Assembly: GCA_030430565.1 (NCBI GenBank)
Contig: JAUIKS010000039.1
Coordinates: 61,652 to 125,651 of the forward strand
DNA: 64,000 nt
From: Polyangia bacterium
GTDB taxonomy: Bacteria > Myxococcota_A > Polyangia > Nannocystales > Nannocystaceae
Reading direction: 5' to 3'
The notes beneath the pieces were generated by a model, which worked only from the letters and a program-made list of their open reading frames with translations, was not told where the DNA came from and searched no databases. The translations under genes and the position numbers were made by a program. Numbering within the stretch: the stretch's first letter is position 1; the number at the start of each line of letters is the position of its first letter. Positions 18,060-27,516 of the stretch are shown piece by piece.

Positions 18060-19583
18060 TCACCACGTGTACAAACGGACATCATCGGTCACGCGCTGAG
18101 CGCTGGGCTCCCCCCGCGACCGCGCCGCGCGCTCGCGCAGCGTCTTGACGCCCTCGCGCAGCGCCTCGTCCTCGCGCTTCTTGTCGCGCACGAGCAGCGC
18201 GCCGAGCTCGTCGACAAATTCGGCGCGCGCGGCCTCGTCTGGCAGCGCCGCGTAGTCGTCCCAGAAGCGCACGCGCGCCACGTCGCCGCCGAGCTGCGCG
18301 ATGATCCGCATGTTCCGCATCGACGGGTAGCCGTGGTAGTCGCCGCGCGGCCACGCGAGCAAGACGAGCTGCTCGCGCGTCACGCTGGCCTCGATCGCGC
18401 GCCCGATCGTCACCTCGCGCGCGTGCTCCCGCGTGCGCCGCTCGGCGAAGCGCTCGGCGCGTCGCCAGGTGTAGCCGGCCTGCAGCGCGAGCAACAGCGC
18501 GAGCGCGGCGGCGCCGTAGCGACATGAACGCTCCGACATGTCCGTGAGCAGCCGGCGGGCGACCGCGACGACGCCGATCGCGGCGTGGATCGAGAGCCAC
18601 AGCAGCAGCGGCACGTGGAAGCGCCGGTTCGACGCCGGGATGTAGGGCGTCGTCAGCACGTAGGTCGCCACGAACAGCAGCGTGTAGAGGTGCAGCGCCC
18701 GCAGGTCGAGGCGCCCGACGAGGCCGCGCCGGACCGTGACCCACAGCCCCGCGAGCGCCGGCAGCAGCAGCGCGGACTGGCGAAACAGGTAGTGGGCGAG
18801 ATGGTCGAGGTTGGTGAGCGAGTCTCCAGGGCTCAGCGCGCGGGTCGGCGACGCCTGGGTCACGCCGCCGCCGCCGGTGAACGCGAGGTAGTCGACGATC
18901 GGGATCACGGCGAGCGCCGCGATCGCGAGCAGCGCGGGCAGGGCGCGCCGGCCCCCGCGCCGCTGCCACAGCGCGCTCGCCAGCGCCGCCGCGACCGCGA
19001 GGATGAACAGGACGCCCTCGTAGCGGGCCATCTCCGCGAGCACGAGGCAGGGCGCCAGCGCCACGAGACACAGCCACAGCTGTCGGCGCGTCGCGCCGGC
19101 CTCCGCAGAGTCGAGCGCGCCGTCGATGCGCGCGAGCAGCAGCAGCGCGAGGCACACGGGCGTGTACAGCAGCAGCTCTTGGTAGGGCGCGAGCGTGATC
19201 CACAGGATGTCGGGCTCGACCGCCAACCAGCCGATGACGAGCAGCGCCTCGAGCCGGCCGAGGCCGCGGCGCGCGTACGCGAGGGCGCACAGCAAGAAGC
19301 CCGCGCCCAAGAGCGACATGAATATCCGGACATGACCGATGTCGCCGCCGAGCTCGTAGATGGTCTTGACGCACAGCTGCAGGAGCGGGGGCCACTTCCG
19401 ACCGAACAGCTCGACGACCACCTGGTCACGGGCGTAGAGCCGCGTGTAGGGGTCGGATCCCGCGATCCCGGGGAGGCTGAGCACAAACCAAACGCGGTAG
19501 GCCAAAAAGCTCACCAACGCCGCGAGCGCGAGTCGCCACCGCGCGGAGGAGGTCTGGCTCGGCTCGTCTGGCGTCTCAGACAT
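18060..19583 (-). CDS. Polytopic membrane protein, GT-C glycosyltransferase-like
   Basis: 507 residues from the ATG at 19583. About nine to eleven hydrophobic helices span residues 15-390, with a SDPYTR motif in the first extracytoplasmic loop (Asp after TM1 is typical of GT-C transferases such as PMT/ArnT-like enzymes), and a hydrophilic C-terminal tail of about 110 residues with WPRGDYHGYPS. GT-C enzymes transfer sugars from lipid carriers to acceptors on the outer face of the membrane. The motif evidence is limited, so this remains a structural resemblance. There is no operon partner; it is divergent from a Cys-rich lipoprotein gene. Confidence 0.65.
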   Translation of the reverse strand: MSETPDEPSQTSSARWRLALAALVSFLAYRVWFVLSLPGIAGSDPYTRLYARDQVVVELFGRKWPPLLQLCVKTIYELGGDIGHVRIFMSLLGAGFLLCALAYARRGLGRLEALLVIGWLAVEPDILWITLAPYQELLLYTPVCLALLLLARIDGALDSAEAGATRRQLWLCLVALAPCLVLAEMARYEGVLFILAVAAALASALWQRRGGRRALPALLAIAALAVIPIVDYLAFTGGGGVTQASPTRALSPGDSLTNLDHLAHYLFRQSALLLPALAGLWVTVRRGLVGRLDLRALHLYTLLFVATYVLTTPYIPASNRRFHVPLLLWLSIHAAIGVVAVARRLLTDMSERSCRYGAAALALLLALQAGYTWRRAERFAERRTREHAREVTIGRAIEASVTREQLVLLAWPRGDYHGYPSMRNMRIIAQLGGDVARVRFWDDYAALPDEAARAEFVDELGALLVRDKKREDEALREGVKTLRERAARSRGEPSAQRVTDDVRLYTW

Positions 19584-19915
19584 GTAGCGATCCCGCGCGC
19601 AACTATATCGAGGACCCAGCGCCTGCGGGCGCCCAGCGACACGGCCTCCCGCGCCCGCAATTTCGCCAGACACGACGGTGATACGTCGTTCTCCGTTGAT
19701 CCGCCGTCGCGCGCCTGAGCGTCACCGCGTCGCTTGACAGGAGCGCACGCGCGCGCTTTGATGCGTGAAACCGCGCGACTCAGATCGCACTCGCCATGGA
19801 CGGCGGCGGTTTCTCTTCGACCCGACCTGCGGACCGCAGCTCGGGTTTGTTGTTTGTTGCGCGCAACTCCGCCCAAACTCTGGGCTACCGTGTGCCCGTG
19901 GACTATCACGCGCGC
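19584..19915. other. Divergent intergenic region
   Basis: 332 bases between the membrane protein and the Cys-rich lipoprotein gene. It contains a good vegetative-type promoter at 19734-19762 reading towards the lipoprotein; otherwise nothing was recognised. Confidence 0.5.
19734..19762 (+). promoter_or_regulatory. Sigma-70-type promoter
   Basis: TTGACA (19734-19739), a 17-base spacer, then TTTGAT (19757-19762). The -35 box is a perfect match, rare by chance in such GC-rich DNA. It reads towards the Cys-rich lipoprotein gene starting at 19916, leaving a leader of roughly 145 bases. Confidence 0.5.
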
Positions 19916-20551
19916 ATGAACCGAAGACCTTCGTGGACGAGCTGGCTGGCGGCCGCGTCGCTCGCGATCTGTGTCCCGATCGTTGATGGCTGCACCTCGC
20001 GGACCACGGGCTCGGACCTCTGCGACCAGACCTGCGACTGCGAGTCGTGCCCGGACGACGTGCGCGCGGAGTGTAAGACCGAGAACGTCGAGGCCGAGGA
20101 CGTCGCGCTCGAGGAGGGCTGCGAGGCTGAGTACGAGGCGTACTACGAGTGCCTCAACAGCGAATTCCGCTGCGAGGACGGCGAGGCTGAGACGGCCCAG
20201 TGCGCGCGCGAGCTCGCGGAGCTGCGAGACTGCGCACCAGACGCGACGCCGGGGCCAAAAGGCTGCGCCGAGATCGTCGAGGCCTTAAACGACAAGTTCC
20301 GCGAGTGCAGCCCAGAGACGATCCCGGAGGAAGACCCGAACGTCGTCTGTGATCAGCCCGGACAAGAAGCGCTGCTCGAGTGCCTCGCGCCGTGCTACCT
20401 CGGCTTGACCTGCGACGAGCTCCTCAACAGCCCCGAGGCCGTGCTCGCGTGCGCGGTCCCGTGCATCGATCTCATCCCGCCACCCAGCACGGGCACAGGC
20501 ACGACCGGCACAGGCTCTGACACCGGCACCGCGCCTGGTACTGGTGGTTAG
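19916..20551 (+). CDS. Cys-rich acidic lipoprotein
   Basis: 211 residues. The signal peptide carries a lipobox ending VDGC. The mature protein has about 18 Cys arranged in pairs (DQTCDCESC, YYECLNSEFRC, LECLAPCYLGLTC), is strongly acidic and ends in a Thr/Gly repeat (TGTGTTGTGSDTG). Paired cysteines in an exported protein suggest disulfide-stabilised helical hairpins; no known family is assigned. Start chosen at the ATG before NRRPSW, with an in-frame GTG 18 bases upstream as alternative. A strong hairpin terminator follows at 20561-20589. Confidence 0.75.
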   Translation: MNRRPSWTSWLAAASLAICVPIVDGCTSRTTGSDLCDQTCDCESCPDDVRAECKTENVEAEDVALEEGCEAEYEAYYECLNSEFRCEDGEAETAQCARELAELRDCAPDATPGPKGCAEIVEALNDKFRECSPETIPEEDPNVVCDQPGQEALLECLAPCYLGLTCDELLNSPEAVLACAVPCIDLIPPPSTGTGTTGTGSDTGTAPGTGG

Positions 20552-20560
20552 CGCGGCCAA

Positions 20561-20595
20561 GCGCGCGCGGTGACGAGTCCCGCGCGCGCTTATCA
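20561..20595 (+). terminator. Rho-independent-type terminator
   Basis: GCGCGCGCGG (20561-20570), a 9-base loop, CCGCGCGCGC (20580-20589): a perfect 10-bp GC stem followed by TTATCA. It lies 10 bp after the Cys-rich lipoprotein stop codon. Confidence 0.65.
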
Positions 20596-20687
20596 CTGCA
20601 CAACTTTACATAACATACATTATCGGCAATCTGCGTGTATGGGGCGCTAGGGTCGAAGATTTCGACCCCAGGCCGCCCGCCCTTGGC

Positions 20688-21056
20688 TCACCCGCCGGCG
20701 AGCACGAGGCTGACCACGCAGACCATCCCGATCGCCCACATCAGCGATCGCATCGTCGCGAGGTCCGCGATGTAGCAGACGCCGTGCAGCAGCCGCGCGC
20801 CGATGAACGTCATCGCCAGCAGGTCGACGGTCTGCTGATCGCCGTGCAGCAGGTGCGCGATGATCACGGCCGCGGCGAACGGCGCGAACGCCTCGAGCGC
20901 GTTGCGGTGGGCCCAGTCCGCGCGACGCCTCCACCCGTCGAGCTCCGCGAGCGACTCCCGCGGCGCCGCGTTGTCAAACCCGCCCGACTTGGCAGCGGAG
21001 ACCCAGAGGGCCGGCAAGAACATGGCCACAAGGACACACCAGTACGCGATCGTCAT
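20688..21056 (-). CDS. MAPEG family membrane protein
   Basis: 122 residues with four hydrophobic helices. The RADWAHRNALEAFAPF motif is the conserved loop-helix of MAPEG proteins (membrane-associated proteins in eicosanoid and glutathione metabolism), and ARLLHGVCYIAD matches the third-helix motif. Bacterial members are inner-membrane trimers of mostly unknown substrate, some with glutathione transferase or peroxidase activity. It is a stand-alone gene between a Cys-rich lipoprotein gene and lepB; length is typical for bacterial members. Confidence 0.85.
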   Translation of the reverse strand: MTIAYWCVLVAMFLPALWVSAAKSGGFDNAAPRESLAELDGWRRRADWAHRNALEAFAPFAAAVIIAHLLHGDQQTVDLLAMTFIGARLLHGVCYIADLATMRSLMWAIGMVCVVSLVLAGG

Positions 21057-21179
21057 CGTTCACTCGCTCCTCGGCGCCCCGGCTGGGCTGAGGCCTGCAG
21101 CTCGCGCGCCGTGGCCCTGTATACCGCGCCGCGGCGACGCGGACGCCGCGGTTTTTGAGTTGACCGTTGAGACAGGCCG

Positions 21180-23567
21180 CTAGCGAATCGGCAACCAGAA
21201 GCGCTTAAACGGCAGCCAGATGCGATCCGCGCGGCCTTTCACGTTTCCGCGCGGCACGTACGGATACGGGCGCTCAGCGTGCGGATCGATGAAGTTGGTC
21301 TCGTCGCGCGCTTTCTCGGCCGCGCGCGCGGCGAGCCGCTTGGCGTCTTCGCGCGTCGGGCACAGCCCCTCGCTGCAGTCGACCCGAACGACCACCGCGC
21401 TCTCCGGGATCGCGAAGACGTGTCCGTAGCCGCCAGAGTTGGTCGCGCCGACGCGCCCGCCCTCGGCGACCTCGGCGCTCGCCTCGACCTCGTGGAGCCC
21501 GGACGCGAGCGCCTCCATGGCGGCCTGCGCGTCCTCGCCGGCCGCGAGCCGCTGCACCCAGACGCCCGCGCTGTAGCGCTCGGAGCGAACGGTGCCGTCG
21601 AGCCGCAGGCGATCAAACTCGTACTTCTTCGCGTGTGAGGACGCGGCCGCCTCCTCGGGCAGCTGCTTCCAGTCGTCGATGTCCGCCGCGACGAGCAGCT
21701 CCCCGAGCCGCCTGCGGTCGCGCGCCGCCGCCGGGATCTTCGCCGTGATCGCGCGCGCGAGCTCGTAGGCCCGCGCCTCGTCGGCGCACAGCTGCCGCCC
21801 ACACTCCAGCATCACGGAGATCCCGGCGGTCCGGTAGCTGGAGACCAGCGTCAGCGCCTCGTCATCGCTCGCCAGCCAGGTGTCGCGCTGGATGCCGTCC
21901 TCGGCGACCGCCGACGCGCTCGAGGTCGAGCTGCCGACCGAGCGCAACGCGGCGTCGCGCAAGAACTCGTCGCCCTCGTCCGTGTCCCGCCAGGCTCGCA
22001 GCCGCAGCGTCGACGCGCGCCCGCTCGCCTCGCCCGAGGGCGTGAAGCTGCGGTCGAGGAGCTTGTCGCTTGTGCGCCCGCGGCTCGTCCAGTGCTGCGA
22101 GTAGCGGATGTGGCTCGCGCCGATCTCGAGCTCGCGCGCGTCCTGCTGGGGGTCTTTGATGTAGCTGTCGAGCAGGTTCGAGATCCGGCGCGCGAACAGC
22201 TCCCGCGAGTTACAGGCCGCGATCCCGCAGCGGAACTTGATCACCGCGTCCAGCTCCGCGATCTTGATCGCGGCGTCGAAGCCGTCCTCCCCCTGCTCGC
22301 TGATGGTCAGGCCGGTGATCGCCTTCGACGCGCGCGCGACCTGGGCCTGCTTCTGCTGCTGCGTCTTGAAGCCGACCGAGCCCTCGAACAGCGAGTCGAG
22401 CGTGAGCGCCTCGGCGCCCGCGCCGAAGCCCGCGACCACGGTGTCGTAGATCGTGTCGAGGCCCAGCGTCGGCGCGCGCCAGACCGAGATCTCGACGCCG
22501 TGCTTGGGCGAGCGGTGCTCGGCGAAGTACAGCACGTGGTCGTAGCTGGCGTCGGCGCTGATCGTCGAGTCCGGCCGCGTCAGCTTAAACAATGTCTCTG
22601 GGGTCAGGTCCCGAAGGTCACGTACGCTGATCACCCCGTCGGCCGCGACCGCCTCGACGACCTTGGTCCACGCGAGGCTGTCGTGGCTGTGGTTGCGGTT
22701 GTCGCCCATCACCAGCAGCTGGCCCTCGGGCACCGCCCACTCGCCGCGGCGCTGCGCCGGCCCGCCCGTGCGCGGATCAAAATTCGGCTCGTAGCGGACC
22801 GTGTACGCCCGGTCGCCGTTGTTCTCCTCGTAGAGCGTGCAGCGCGGCACGATCTGCTTGCCCAGCTCGTCCCGGCACGGCTCGTCGAGCTTGCGCCGCT
22901 CGAACTGGATGAACTCGTCGGTCCCGGCGCGCTTGACGGAGACCTCGAAGCCGTCGACGCGCACGACGTCGCCCGGCAGCCCGATGACGCGCTTGATGAA
23001 GTCCTCGGAGGGGTCGATCGGGTAGCGGAAGACGATCACGTCCCCGCGCTTGATCTCGCCGATGCGCTGGCCCACGACCGTCGTCGTGAACGGGACCTGG
23101 ACGCCGTAGACGAACTTGTTGACGAAGATGTGGTCGCCGTTGCGCAGCGTCGGCATCATGCTGCCGCTCGGGATCTTGAACGGCTCGTAGAAGCACGAGC
23201 GCAGCGCGAGCGCGACGAGCACCGCGATGCTGATGTTCTCGACCAGCTCGCGCACGACCCCCTTGCGCGCGAACGAGGCGTGCTGGTGCAGGAGCTCGTC
23301 GAGGATCTCGACCTCCTCGCGGGCGGCCGACCAGGCCCCCGCGTCGCGGTGCTGCTCGAGCCGGGTCGCGCTCTCGCGGATCGCCTCACAGGGCTCCGGC
23401 GCGATCCGCTGCGCGTGCTTCTTGAGGATCTTGCGCGCCTCCTTGACCAGCACGGTGGAGACGGAGCGGACCTCGCGCTCTGACATCGGGCGCGCGGGCT
23501 TGCGCCCTGGCCCCGCGTCGTCTCCAGCGGCGCCGGGCGTGCTCTTGGTTGCGTCTTGCTCGCTCAC
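21180..23567 (-). CDS. lepB: Signal peptidase I with a triplicated Cys-module insertion
   Basis: 795 residues, more than twice the usual length. A helical cytoplasmic N-terminus (1-105) leads to a TM helix (about 110-125) and the S26 catalytic core: IPSGSMMPTL (nucleophile S136), FIKRVIGLPGD (general base K192) and GDNRNHSHDS (288-297). The family's next conserved stretch, VPxxNlxGRAxxIW, normally follows within a few residues, but here (VPRGNVKGRADRIW) it starts only at 771. The intervening roughly 465 residues contain three related modules, each with C-X4-C (C447/C452, C589/C594, C731/C736), spaced 142 residues apart. The enzyme cleaves Sec/Tat signal peptides on the outer face of the inner membrane, so the insertion would be periplasmic. 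It starts 13 bp after lepA. Confidence 0.93.
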   Translation of the reverse strand: MSEQDATKSTPGAAGDDAGPGRKPARPMSEREVRSVSTVLVKEARKILKKHAQRIAPEPCEAIRESATRLEQHRDAGAWSAAREEVEILDELLHQHASFARKGVVRELVENISIAVLVALALRSCFYEPFKIPSGSMMPTLRNGDHIFVNKFVYGVQVPFTTTVVGQRIGEIKRGDVIVFRYPIDPSEDFIKRVIGLPGDVVRVDGFEVSVKRAGTDEFIQFERRKLDEPCRDELGKQIVPRCTLYEENNGDRAYTVRYEPNFDPRTGGPAQRRGEWAVPEGQLLVMGDNRNHSHDSLAWTKVVEAVAADGVISVRDLRDLTPETLFKLTRPDSTISADASYDHVLYFAEHRSPKHGVEISVWRAPTLGLDTIYDTVVAGFGAGAEALTLDSLFEGSVGFKTQQQKQAQVARASKAITGLTISEQGEDGFDAAIKIAELDAVIKFRCGIAACNSRELFARRISNLLDSYIKDPQQDARELEIGASHIRYSQHWTSRGRTSDKLLDRSFTPSGEASGRASTLRLRAWRDTDEGDEFLRDAALRSVGSSTSSASAVAEDGIQRDTWLASDDEALTLVSSYRTAGISVMLECGRQLCADEARAYELARAITAKIPAAARDRRRLGELLVAADIDDWKQLPEEAAASSHAKKYEFDRLRLDGTVRSERYSAGVWVQRLAAGEDAQAAMEALASGLHEVEASAEVAEGGRVGATNSGGYGHVFAIPESAVVVRVDCSEGLCPTREDAKRLAARAAEKARDETNFIDPHAERPYPYVPRGNVKGRADRIWLPFKRFWLPIR

Positions 23568-23580
23568 GCTCGTCGCCTGC

Positions 23581-25413
<1,833 letters not shown>

Positions 25414-25425
25414 GGCTACGACAGA

Positions 25426-25479
25426 GCTTCGAAAGTGCTTTGGGGAGTGCTTCGGACGGGCTTCGGAAGTGCTTCGAAC
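25426..25479 (-). promoter_or_regulatory. Helically phased repeats in the lepA leader
   Basis: On the plus strand GCTTCG (one copy GCTTTG) occurs at 25426, 25437, 25449, 25460 and 25471, that is every 11, 12, 11 and 11 bp, ending 12 bp upstream of the lepA ATG. The outer copies extend to the palindrome TTCGAA. One-turn spacing suggests a cooperative protein-binding site, or an RNA structure in the leader of lepA-lepB. Confidence 0.5.
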
Positions 25480-25711
25480 AGTCCCGTTGACTGGTCCGTT
25501 CGCCAGGTCGGGCGGGAATTCGAGCCGCCCGCTGGCCGTCTTCCAGTCCGGCGCGAGACCTACCACAGACTGTCGCCAATGCCGACCTGCGGCACATTGT
25601 TGCCGCGAGAGCGGGAATTACGCGCTTCGAGGCCCCCCTGCCCGGTTCTCCGCGGAGATGCGCCCTGGCCGCTTTCGGGACGCGCGCGGCACATCCTGGT
25701 ACAGTGGGTGG

Positions 25712-26743
25712 GTGCTGAAGCTCCGGCGTCCCGCCATCCGGTCCGCATGGTCCACGCTCGCGCTCGTGCTCTGCAGCACGCTGGCCTGCGCGTCGTCCAA
25801 GGGCGCCGGGGATGAGACGGCGGCGAGCGCGCAAGGTGGCGTCCTCGAGTCTGCGCAAGCTCCGCAGCCCGAGGTCAACCCCAACATGAAGCCGATGAAG
25901 GTCGACGCGAGCCGCTGTGACATCCGCGGCAAGCGAACCAGGCAAAACGACCTCAACGCCGATCGCCGCGCCGACATGGTGGCGATCATCGAGCGCGAGG
26001 GCGAGGCCATCTCCTGCAAGCAGGCGGACCTCAACTTCGACGGCTCGCTCGACGCCTTCCTGCACTACGACGACAAGGGCGAGCTGGTCCGCGAGCAGTA
26101 CGACCGCGACTACGACGGGCGCATCGACTTCGGGCGCTACTTCAAGGACGGCGAGCTGTTCCTCGACGAACAAGACGCCAACCACGACGGCTACGTCGAC
26201 TCGTGGCGTCGCTACGACAAGGGCCGGCTGACGCGCATCGATCACGATCGCGACTTCGACGGCAAGCCCGACCTGTTCATGTTCTACGTCGCCGGCCAGA
26301 TCGATCGCGTGGGCTACGACCTCAACGGCGACGGCAAGGTCGACAAGTGGGACCAGGACATCGCCGCGCGGGCGCGGGACGCCTACTCGGCGCGTCAGCG
26401 GGCGCTCGCCGACGCCGAGGCGGAGGAGGCCGACGAGTTCGTCGAGGAGCCCCCCGCCGAGGAGAACGCGGAGACGAGCGAGGGCGACAAGAAGCAGGCG
26501 TCCGGCAAGGGCAAGGGCAAGTCCGACGCCAAGAAAGCCGACGCCAAGAAAGCCGACGCCAAGAAAGCCGACGCCAAGAAAGCCGACGCCAAGAAAACCG
26601 ACGCGAAAACATCTGGCAAGGCTGACGCCGAGAACAAGAAGCCAGGTGAACCAGCGGGCGAAAAGCCCACGAAGCCCGACGCCAAGAAGCCCGACGCCAA
26701 GCAGCCCGACGCCAAGAAGCCCGACGCCAAGCAGCCGTCGTAG
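25712..26743 (+). CDS. Lipoprotein with EF-hand-like repeats and a Lys/Asp/Ala repeat tail
   Basis: 343 residues from a GTG start that gives a signal peptide with lipobox ending TLAC. Residues about 65-215 contain at least six Asp-rich loops of the type DxNxDGxxD (DLNADRRAD, DLNFDGSLD, DRDYDGRID, DANHDGYVD, DFDGKPD, DLNGDGKVD), each followed by an aromatic strand: a calcium-binding EF-hand/dockerin-like or toxin-like repeat series. After a Glu-rich linker the tail is (DAKKA)n then (KPDAK)n, a charged Pro/Lys/Asp repeat typical of periplasm- or cell-wall-spanning stalks. It is probably an outer-membrane lipoprotein binding Ca2+. It is divergent from lepA; a cupin gene follows 113 bp later. Confidence 0.8.
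   Translation: MLKLRRPAIRSAWSTLALVLCSTLACASSKGAGDETAASAQGGVLESAQAPQPEVNPNMKPMKVDASRCDIRGKRTRQNDLNADRRADMVAIIEREGEAISCKQADLNFDGSLDAFLHYDDKGELVREQYDRDYDGRIDFGRYFKDGELFLDEQDANHDGYVDSWRRYDKGRLTRIDHDRDFDGKPDLFMFYVAGQIDRVGYDLNGDGKVDKWDQDIAARARDAYSARQRALADAEAEEADEFVEEPPAEENAETSEGDKKQASGKGKGKSDAKKADAKKADAKKADAKKADAKKTDAKTSGKADAENKKPGEPAGEKPTKPDAKKPDAKQPDAKKPDAKQPS
26525..26599. repeat. 15-bp tandem repeat (GACGCCAAGAAAGCC)
   Basis: Five units, the last slightly changed, encoding DAKKA repeats in the EF-hand-like lipoprotein. The near identity suggests recent expansion by slippage. Confidence 0.9.
26675..26734. repeat. 15-bp tandem repeat (CCCGACGCCAAGAAG)
   Basis: Four units encoding KPDAK/QPDAK at the C-terminus of the same lipoprotein; related to the upstream 15-bp array. 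Confidence 0.9.
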
Positions 26744-26856
26744 CGGAATCGGGCGCCCGCGTGGGGGCTCTCGGCGCCAAACGATCTCGCAAGCGCGCGG
26801 GGACTCGCGCCCACAAGCGCTCGCACGCGAACGCAACACCGGATAAGCTCGCCGAT

Positions 26857-27225
26857 ATGGCACGCAAGAACGTGGCCAAAAACGCGCCCCCCGAGGAACA
26901 AGCCCCGTCCGGTCCCGATGATTTTGGGCCCCCCTTCACCAAGCGCAGCTTCGGCGGCGAATTCCTGTGGGCGCAGGGCGAGTCGTACTCGGCCAAGGTC
27001 CTGCGCGTGCGCGCGGGCGAGAACGTCATCGTCTCGACCAAGGATCGCAAGGACATGGTCGTGATGCTCACCGGCGGCCGCGGCGTGCTCGAGCAGCGCG
27101 ACGCCAACAACGTGGACCGCGTAGAGCTCGAGCCGGCCGCCCCCGTCGAGATCACGAACGAGCACAAGTACCGCCTGCTCGCGCTCACCGACGTCGAGCT
27201 GTTCGTGATCCACAGCCCGCTCTGA
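26857..27225 (+). CDS. Small cupin-fold protein
   Basis: 122 residues, no signal peptide. After a charged N-terminus (1-30) the sequence shows the strand-turn pattern of a single-domain cupin related to the C-terminal part of mannose-6-phosphate isomerases: RVRAGENVIV, a GGRGVLEQ turn, PVEITNEHKYRLLALTDVELFVIHSP. The canonical His metal ligands of motif 1 (HxH) are absent; only scattered His remain, so it may be a non-enzymatic binding domain. Start at the ATG before ARKNVAK. Possibly transcribed with the preceding lipoprotein gene. A long GC hairpin follows at 27290-27316. Confidence 0.65.
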   Translation: MARKNVAKNAPPEEQAPSGPDDFGPPFTKRSFGGEFLWAQGESYSAKVLRVRAGENVIVSTKDRKDMVVMLTGGRGVLEQRDANNVDRVELEPAAPVEITNEHKYRLLALTDVELFVIHSPL

Positions 27226-27289
27226 CCGGCGACGCACCCGCGCGCAGCGGCACCCACGTCCCCGCATACAAGCGCGCGCGACAGATCTC

Positions 27290-27316
27290 GGGCCCGCGAC
27301 CGACCGTCGCGGGCCC
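27290..27316 (+). terminator. GC-rich hairpin, probable terminator
   Basis: GGGCCCGCGAC, 5-base loop, GTCGCGGGCCC: a perfect 11-bp stem 64 bp after the cupin gene stop. There is no T tract behind it, so termination could be of the tail-less kind or Rho-assisted. Confidence 0.5.
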
Positions 27317-27401
27317 TCGGCGTTCACGCGCTCCTACGTGACGTCAGCATTCGCGAGGCGCGCGCGCCCCAGGACCCGCGCTCGCGCCGACGCGCCTGTT
27401 T

Positions 27402-27425
27402 AAACATGACCCTAACGTCATGTTT
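27402..27425. promoter_or_regulatory. Perfect inverted repeat upstream of the diiron/MBL gene
   Basis: AAACATGAC, six bases (CCTAAC), GTCATGTTT: a perfect 9-bp dyad in an AT-richer patch about 90 bp upstream of the MBL-fold gene. It is suited to a homodimeric regulator. The regulator is not identified. Confidence 0.5.
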
Positions 27426-27516
27426 TCTCGGCGCGCTCGCGCTCGCGTCTTCATGTCTCAAAAGCCATTTTTTCACTTCCCCGCTCCGTACTCTCCGAAC
27501 AGCAGGAGACGCAATT

